Origin: an uncultured Bacteroidales bacterium
Lineage (GTDB): Bacteria > Bacteroidota > Bacteroidia > Bacteroidales > Marinilabiliaceae
Reading direction: 5' to 3'
DNA length: 10,307 bases
Assembly: GCA_937892255.1 (NCBI GenBank)
Contig: CALAUL010000026.1
Location: 1-10,307 of the forward strand
In this document: piece by piece, positions 6,379 to 10,307 of the stretch
Layout: each line of letters opens with the position of its first letter
Position numbering within the stretch: position 1 is the stretch's first letter
Program-made: the position numbers and the translations under genes
The notes under the pieces: generated by a model
What the model saw: the letters and a program-made list of their open reading frames with translations, nothing else
The model's database searches: none
What the model was told of the DNA's origin: nothing

Positions 6379-9156
6379 CTAATGAGCGTCGAGCCAATTG
6401 TTGCCAACGCCTATTTCTGCTTCTAACGGCACTCGCAATACGATGGCGTTCTCCATCTGCTCTTTTATTATCTTTTCTACCTCAGATTGTTCTTCCCGTG
6501 GCGTGTCAAAGACAAGTTCGTCATGTACTTGTAATATCATCTTTGTCTTGAGGTGTAGACGTTTCAATTCCTTGTTGATGTTTATCATGGCTATCTTTAT
6601 GATGTCGGCTGCTGTACCTTGTATTGGGGCGTTGATGGCATTACGTTCTGCCACGCCTCTCACTGTGGCATTGCGGGAGTTGATATCCGGCAGGTCGCGT
6701 CGTCGGCCGTTGAGGGTTGTTGAATATCCTTTCTGACGTGTTTGTTCTATCGTCTCCTGCATGTATCGTTCTACGTTGGGGAAACTTTGGAAATAACCGT
6801 CGATGAGGTCTTTGGCTTCTTTGCGGGGTATGTCTAATCGTTCTGCTAATCCGAAAGCCGATATGCCGTAAATGATGCCGAAGTTTGCTGTTTTAGCTTT
6901 ACGTCGCATATCTTTCGTCACCTCCGATATAGGTGTTTTGTATATGCGAGCCGCAGTTGCAGCGTGAATATCTTCGCCTTGTTTGAAGGCCGTTACCATG
7001 TGCGGGTCTTGCGAGAAGTGCGCCATCAGTCGAAGTTCTACTTGCGAGTAGTCGGCAGAGAGTATGATATGGTTATTGTCCGAGGGAACGAAGGCTTTGC
7101 GTATCTCTCGTCCGTCTTCGTCACGGATAGGAATATTTTGCAAGTTGGGGTTCGAACTGCTCAGTCGGCCTGTTATGACAACTGTCTGATTGAACGATGT
7201 ATGTATTCGTCCAGTCTTGGGCTGAACCAGCTGTGGCAATGCTTCAGCGTAGGTGTTCAGCAGTTTTACCAATCCTCTGAAACGCAGTATTTCCGGCACT
7301 ATAGGGTGAGCACTTACGAGTTTTTGCAGAGTCTCTTCGTTTGTCGAATATTGTCCTGTGCGGGTTTTCTTTGCTGAGGCGTTGATTTTCATGCGTTCGA
7401 AGAGTATATCTCCCACTTGTTTCGGACTTGCAATGTTGAATGTCTCTCCGGCAAGGTCATATATGTGTTTTTCAACTTCTGCTATTCGCTCTTTCAGATG
7501 CCGGGCGAAGGTGTTGAGGGCATCGGTGTCAAGGCGTACTCCTGTACGTTCCATCTCTGCCAATATCGGCATAAGTGGCATTTCGATATTGTAGAAGAGG
7601 TTGGATATATCCTCCGATGCGTCTATTTGCACTTTGAGTTTGTGATAAAGTTGCAACGTTATGTCTGCGTCTTCTGCCGCATATTCTGTTATTTCTTGTA
7701 GGGGAACAGAACGCATAGATAGTTGGTTTTTCCCTTTGCCTATCAGGGTGTCGATATGTATTGTTTTGTATTGCAGGAGAGATTCGGCCATGTCGTCCAT
7801 GTTATGTTTCAGTCCTGGGTAGAGCAGGAAGTGTGCTATCATGGTGTCGAAGAGTCTCGACGAGTCTACTTCGGTCATGATGCCGTAGTTTTGCATCACC
7901 ATGATGTCGTATTTCATGTTCTGTCCTACGAGGGTCTTTGTGTTATTCTCCAAGACAGGATTTAACATAGAGAGTCGTTCTCTTATGTCGTCGCTGTCTG
8001 ATGGCATAGGCACGTAATAGGCTTTGCTCTTCTCTGCTGCGAACGACACTCCGATGAGTTCTGCTTTAAGTGGTTCTATATGTGTTGTTTCGGTGTCGAA
8101 ACATATTGTGTCGAATCCCGACAGGTATTGTATCATTGCCGATATTTTGTCTGTCGTGTCGGCGCAAATATATTCATGAGGCAGAGATTCTGCCGTTGCA
8201 TATTGCACAGACTCTGTCGCATGTGTCGTTTCCTCTTGCGATGGCTGTTCTTTTGCGAGAAGGTCAAACAGCGATGGTTGTTGAGGAGTTTGTACAAAGA
8301 GGGCATTCACTCTCGGCATGATGTTCTTGAACTCAAGTTCGTCGAATATCTTTTGCAATGCCGTTCTGTTGGGCTCTTTGAGTTTAGCATTCTGCAGGTC
8401 AAATGCTACCGGCGCATTGGTGTTTATTGTCGCCAATTGTCGTGATAGTTCGACTTGTTCTCGGTAGTTGATGAAGTTCTCTTTCATCTTGCCTTTGAGT
8501 TCGTCGATATGTTCGTATATGCCGGCTATTGTTTTGTAGGCAGATAGCAATTCTTTGGCTTTCTTCTCGCCTATGCCCGGACAACCCGGTATATTGTCCG
8601 ATGAGTCGCCCCATAGTCCCAACAGGTCGATAATCTGTTGAGGTTCTTCTATGCTGAAGTAATCTCTCACACGGTTTATGTCCCACTCCTCTGCACCTGT
8701 TGTCGAAAGACGGTACATCATTATGTTGTCTGCCACCAACTGCGCATAGTCTTTGTCGGGCGTCATCATAAAGACCTTTTCCACATCGTGCGAATGTCGT
8801 TGAGCCAATGTGCCTATTATGTCGTCGGCTTCATATCCCTGACACTCTATCATGGGAATGTTCATGGCTTTAAGTATCTCCTTTATATATGGTACAGCTA
8901 CGCTGATGTCTTCCGGCTGGGCGTCTCTGTTGGATTTGTATTCGCTGTACATCTCGTGCCTGAAAGTATCACCGTGAGAGTCAAATGCCACAGCTATATA
9001 GTCGGGGCGTCTTTTGGAGAGCAACTCCAGCAGCGTATTGGTAAAGCCGAAGATGGCAGATGTGTTAATGCCTTTGGTGTTGATACGCGGTGAACGTATA
9101 AAGGCGTAATAGGCTCTATATATCATAGCGTATGCATCGAGCAGGTAGAGTGTCAT
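6379..9156 (-). CDS. polA: DNA polymerase I (5'-3' exonuclease, 3'-5' exonuclease and polymerase)
   Basis: Removes RNA primers, fills gaps and works in excision repair. Full length at 925 residues (E. coli 928). The 5' nuclease domain (1 to about 285) shows LLDAYAMIYRAYYAF, FDSHGDTFRHEMYSEYKSNR (58-77), YEADDIIGTLA, TPDKDYAQLV and the helix-hairpin-helix region GDSSDNIPGCPGIGEKKA (183-200). The proofreading domain keeps its DEDDy residues: D354 and E356 (FDTET), D417 (NMKYD), Y492 and D496 (EYAAEDAD), so proofreading is probably active. The polymerase domain has motif A DYSQVELRL (702-710, catalytic D702), motif B RRKAKTANFGIIYG (751-764, with F759 and Y763) and motif C VHDELVFD (877-884, D879 and E880). 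A QPSLF peptide in the linker (293-297) resembles a beta-clamp-binding motif. The start fits the family N-terminus; no Shine-Dalgarno is present. Confidence 0.98.
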   Translation of the reverse strand: MTLYLLDAYAMIYRAYYAFIRSPRINTKGINTSAIFGFTNTLLELLSKRRPDYIAVAFDSHGDTFRHEMYSEYKSNRDAQPEDISVAVPYIKEILKAMNIPMIECQGYEADDIIGTLAQRHSHDVEKVFMMTPDKDYAQLVADNIMMYRLSTTGAEEWDINRVRDYFSIEEPQQIIDLLGLWGDSSDNIPGCPGIGEKKAKELLSAYKTIAGIYEHIDELKGKMKENFINYREQVELSRQLATINTNAPVAFDLQNAKLKEPNRTALQKIFDELEFKNIMPRVNALFVQTPQQPSLFDLLAKEQPSQEETTHATESVQYATAESLPHEYICADTTDKISAMIQYLSGFDTICFDTETTHIEPLKAELIGVSFAAEKSKAYYVPMPSDSDDIRERLSMLNPVLENNTKTLVGQNMKYDIMVMQNYGIMTEVDSSRLFDTMIAHFLLYPGLKHNMDDMAESLLQYKTIHIDTLIGKGKNQLSMRSVPLQEITEYAAEDADITLQLYHKLKVQIDASEDISNLFYNIEMPLMPILAEMERTGVRLDTDALNTFARHLKERIAEVEKHIYDLAGETFNIASPKQVGDILFERMKINASAKKTRTGQYSTNEETLQKLVSAHPIVPEILRFRGLVKLLNTYAEALPQLVQPKTGRIHTSFNQTVVITGRLSSSNPNLQNIPIRDEDGREIRKAFVPSDNNHIILSADYSQVELRLMAHFSQDPHMVTAFKQGEDIHAATAARIYKTPISEVTKDMRRKAKTANFGIIYGISAFGLAERLDIPRKEAKDLIDGYFQSFPNVERYMQETIEQTRQKGYSTTLNGRRRDLPDINSRNATVRGVAERNAINAPIQGTAADIIKIAMININKELKRLHLKTKMILQVHDELVFDTPREEQSEVEKIIKEQMENAIVLRVPLEAEIGVGNNWLDAH

Positions 9157-9283
9157 GGTGTATTGTTTTTATGTTTCGTAAATTGATTCATTTTTTTCTC
9201 GAAATACACATAAAGACAGATATTTGTCACCGTTTGTAGGTTTCTTTTTGATTTATTGTCTTCTGTTGTTTTCGAGTATCGTT

Positions 9284-9291
9284 CAAAATTA
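9284..9291 (-). promoter_or_regulatory. polA: probable polA -7 promoter element
   Basis: On the - strand this reads TAATTTTG, an exact match to the Bacteroidetes -7 consensus TAnnTTTG. The best -33 candidate is CTTG (9308-9311), one base off TTTG but only 16 bp away, so the upstream half is weak and lies inside an inverted repeat. Transcription from here would give a polA leader of about 120 nt. It is the only exact match on this strand in the gap. Confidence 0.45.
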
Positions 9292-9305
9292 ATATTTTTT
9301 TTCAT

Positions 9306-9323
9306 AACAAGCGTAACCTTGTT
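9306..9323. promoter_or_regulatory. inverted repeat at the -33 region of the polA promoter
   Basis: AACAAG-CGTAAC-CTTGTT is a perfect 6-bp inverted repeat with a 6-base spacer, 14 bp upstream of the proposed polA -7 element. Neither strand has a T-tract after it, so a terminator is unlikely. Its place would suit a protein-binding site acting on polA, but no regulator is known to me for this sequence. Confidence 0.35.
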
Positions 9324-9408
9324 TTGGGCGTAGCGTAATAGGAGGAGAAAGACGAAGTTTTTTCGTTGATTAGTTGATAAGTGTGTTTGGGTGATTTTAT
9401 TCACTATT

Positions 9409-9446
9409 GAGAGCCGATTTGAGAGAATCGACTCTCTTTATTTTTG
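9409..9446. terminator. orphan hairpin with T-tract between polA and the unknown gene
   Basis: Arms GAGAGCCGATT (9409-9419) and AATCGACTCTC (9426-9436) enclose a 6-base loop, followed on the + strand by TTTATTTTTG, the layout of an intrinsic terminator. No + strand gene precedes it, because polA runs the other way. The single C-A mismatch of the + strand stem becomes a U-G wobble on the - strand, so the stem is complete in - strand RNA, where it could end transcription of the unknown gene about 95 bases past its stop, but there it lacks a U-tract. The T-tract also contains TATTTTTG (9439-9446), an exact + strand -7 match, with TTTG at 9418-9421 only 17 bp upstream. Orientation and role are uncertain. 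Confidence 0.4.
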
Positions 9447-9531
9447 TTAGACCTTGGAGTCTTTCTGTGATCTATTTGAAATGCAAAAGTGTAAATGTTG
9501 GTTTTGTATCAAAAAATGCCGTTATTTGCTT

Positions 9532-10307
9532 TTATCTTACCCAACAATACTGCTCGGTAGGATTTACTGGTGGTCCACATTTGTTAGTATATCGCTCGGA
9601 CATATTTATTATTCCTTCCACACCAGTTCGTGTACTACACTCCATAACTCCTAACTCCCAACTCCTATCTTCTATCTCCTCACTCCTAACTCCTATCTCC
9701 TCCCTCCTACCTTTCTTAGAAATAGTGTTCACTCTCAATATACTCCTCAATTCACTCACTGTAAGCCCCTTTATATCCCTTAGAAAGTCTCTATCCCGAA
9801 GCTTTGCTATAAGCGCACTATCCAAAAACACCTTCCTCGCTGCAACGGTAACAAAAATATCCATAAACTTCAACTCATCTCTATAGTCGTAAGTCTGCAA
9901 ATCTTTGAGCGTCACCTCCATACGTCTCTTATGTTTGGGCATAACATCAGAAGTAAGCAACGTCTTGCCGTCGTAGTATCTTCGTTCTCTGTTGGATAAC
10001 CCATAATACCTAAACGTCGGCAAACCGCAATCATCAGCTTGCTCTATTCGTTTCTTTCTGAGAAACTTGTCTATTCGACCCTTCTTTCTGTAATACACAA
10101 AATCCTTCTTGTCAACACTCATACTCATTCCGCCGTTGCGCACATAGATATTGTTGGACTGCAAAATCTCCTCATCTGTCACCTCGTCAATGCGCTTACG
10201 CACAACCATATAGACATACTGTTCGGAATTGCTATGAGCAATAGCACGCTCTCGCTCTTGCCGTTCGTATTCACTCACCTTGCCCTTCAAACGCCTCTCT
10301 TTCATCA
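9532..10307 (-). CDS. unrecognised basic protein with a repeat-derived C-terminal tail
   Basis: I do not recognise this protein. From the ATG at 10305 it has 257 residues, but the frame is open to the window edge, so the true start may lie outside. Residues 1-199 are highly charged and basic (about 46 Lys/Arg against 31 Asp/Glu) and look like a real protein: mixed helix and strand patterns, a Tyr/Arg-rich middle (YYRKKGRIDKFLRKKR at 71-86, NRERRYYDGK at 105-114) and a final amphipathic stretch LTVSELRSILRV (181-192). There is no signal peptide, membrane helix or known catalytic motif. Residues 200-220 are encoded by the heptanucleotide repeat at 9647-9709, and the last 37 or so residues, including NKCGPPVNPTEQYCWVR, look like read-through of sequence beyond it. 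The gene probably once ended near residue 199. Nucleic-acid binding is possible from charge alone but unsupported. Its + strand base skew differs from all the other genes. Confidence 0.5.
   Translation of the reverse strand, partial: MKERRLKGKVSEYERQERERAIAHSNSEQYVYMVVRKRIDEVTDEEILQSNNIYVRNGGMSMSVDKKDFVYYRKKGRIDKFLRKKRIEQADDCGLPTFRYYGLSNRERRYYDGKTLLTSDVMPKHKRRMEVTLKDLQTYDYRDELKFMDIFVTVAARKVFLDSALIAKLRDRDFLRDIKGLTVSELRSILRVNTISKKGRREEIGVRSEEIEDRSWELGVMECSTRTGVEGIINMSERYTNKCGPPVNPTEQYCWVR
9647..9709. repeat. degenerate heptanucleotide tandem repeat, nine units
   Basis: Nine consecutive 7-base units, in + strand order: ACTCCTA, ACTCCCA, ACTCCTA, TCTTCTA, TCTCCTC, ACTCCTA, ACTCCTA, TCTCCTC, CCTCCTA. 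The consensus is ACTCCTA, or TAGGAGT on the - strand. Partial units flank both sides. The units also form a 21-base higher-order repeat that reads EEIGVRS, EEIEDRS, WELGVME in the - strand frame of the unknown gene. Similar GGAGTTA-type heptamer repeats are known from Bacteroidetes and cyanobacterial genomes, mostly between genes. Confidence 0.85.

Larger units (their letters stand above)
9157..9531. other. 375-base intergenic region upstream of polA
   Basis: An AT-rich gap between the polA start and the stop of the unknown gene. It holds the proposed polA promoter (9284-9291), an inverted repeat at its -33 side (9306-9323), a weak hairpin ACGAA-GTTTT-TTCGT (9352-9366) and a stronger hairpin with T-tract (9409-9446). 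I see no tRNA, riboswitch or convincing gene in it. An 83-codon - strand frame at 9153-9404 overlaps the polA start as ATGA, but it is Asn/Lys-rich, covers the promoter and looks like noncoding sequence. Confidence 0.6.

Noticed and set aside
9153..9404. 83-codon - strand frame overlapping the polA start by ATGA
   Set aside because: The overlap looks like translational coupling, but the product is low-complexity and Asn/Lys-rich, typical of AT-rich spacer read as protein, and the frame covers the likely polA promoter.
9647..9709. CRISPR-like array
   Set aside because: The units are 7 bases in direct tandem with no spacers and no cas gene in the window. It is a simple heptamer repeat.
9407..9886. 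159-codon + strand frame opposite the unknown gene
   Set aside because: It runs through the hairpin and the CT-rich repeat, giving a Ser/Leu/Pro-rich product without domain character. The - strand frame is longer and more protein-like, although the exact -7 element at 9439-9446 leaves a little doubt.

Overview
The window looks like a chromosomal piece of a Bacteroidales-type bacterium. The support is a near-perfect Bacteroidetes -7 promoter element (TAnnTTTG) before the glycosyltransferase gene and another before polA, the general lack of Shine-Dalgarno sequences before start codons, moderate G+C, and the style of the proteins (multi-PAS hybrid histidine kinase, Bacteroidetes-like AroA and PolA). 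I cannot name a genus from the sequence alone.

Layout from left to right: the 3' two thirds of aroB and a complete aroA (+ strand, overlapping by 4 bp) form a shikimate-pathway operon that enters from the left. Convergent to them is a 1034-residue soluble hybrid sensor histidine kinase on the - strand (1956-5060), with PAS, GAF and three further PAS domains, a full kinase core and a degenerate C-terminal receiver. A short divergent promoter region (5061-5170) separates it from a family-4-like glycosyltransferase on the + strand (5171-6283). This faces polA, a complete DNA polymerase I on the - strand (6379-9156), with a strand-specific terminator hairpin between the two stop codons. A 375-base gap (9157-9531) holds the probable polA promoter, an inverted repeat at its -33 region and an orphan hairpin. 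The right end carries an unrecognised basic protein gene on the - strand whose last 60 or so codons run through a heptanucleotide tandem repeat.

Working together: AroB makes 3-dehydroquinate and AroA makes EPSP in the chorismate route. PolA is replication and repair housekeeping. The kinase has no response regulator beside it, and the glycosyltransferase has no polysaccharide cluster beside it, so neither has an assigned partner here.

Most of the window is ordinary core genome. The part that differs is 9540-10307: the + strand is G/T-rich through the rest of the window whichever strand is coding, but C-rich there. Together with the tandem repeat and the unknown gene this suggests an inserted or inverted accessory segment. 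I see no clear sign of a new defence, mobile or biosynthetic system.
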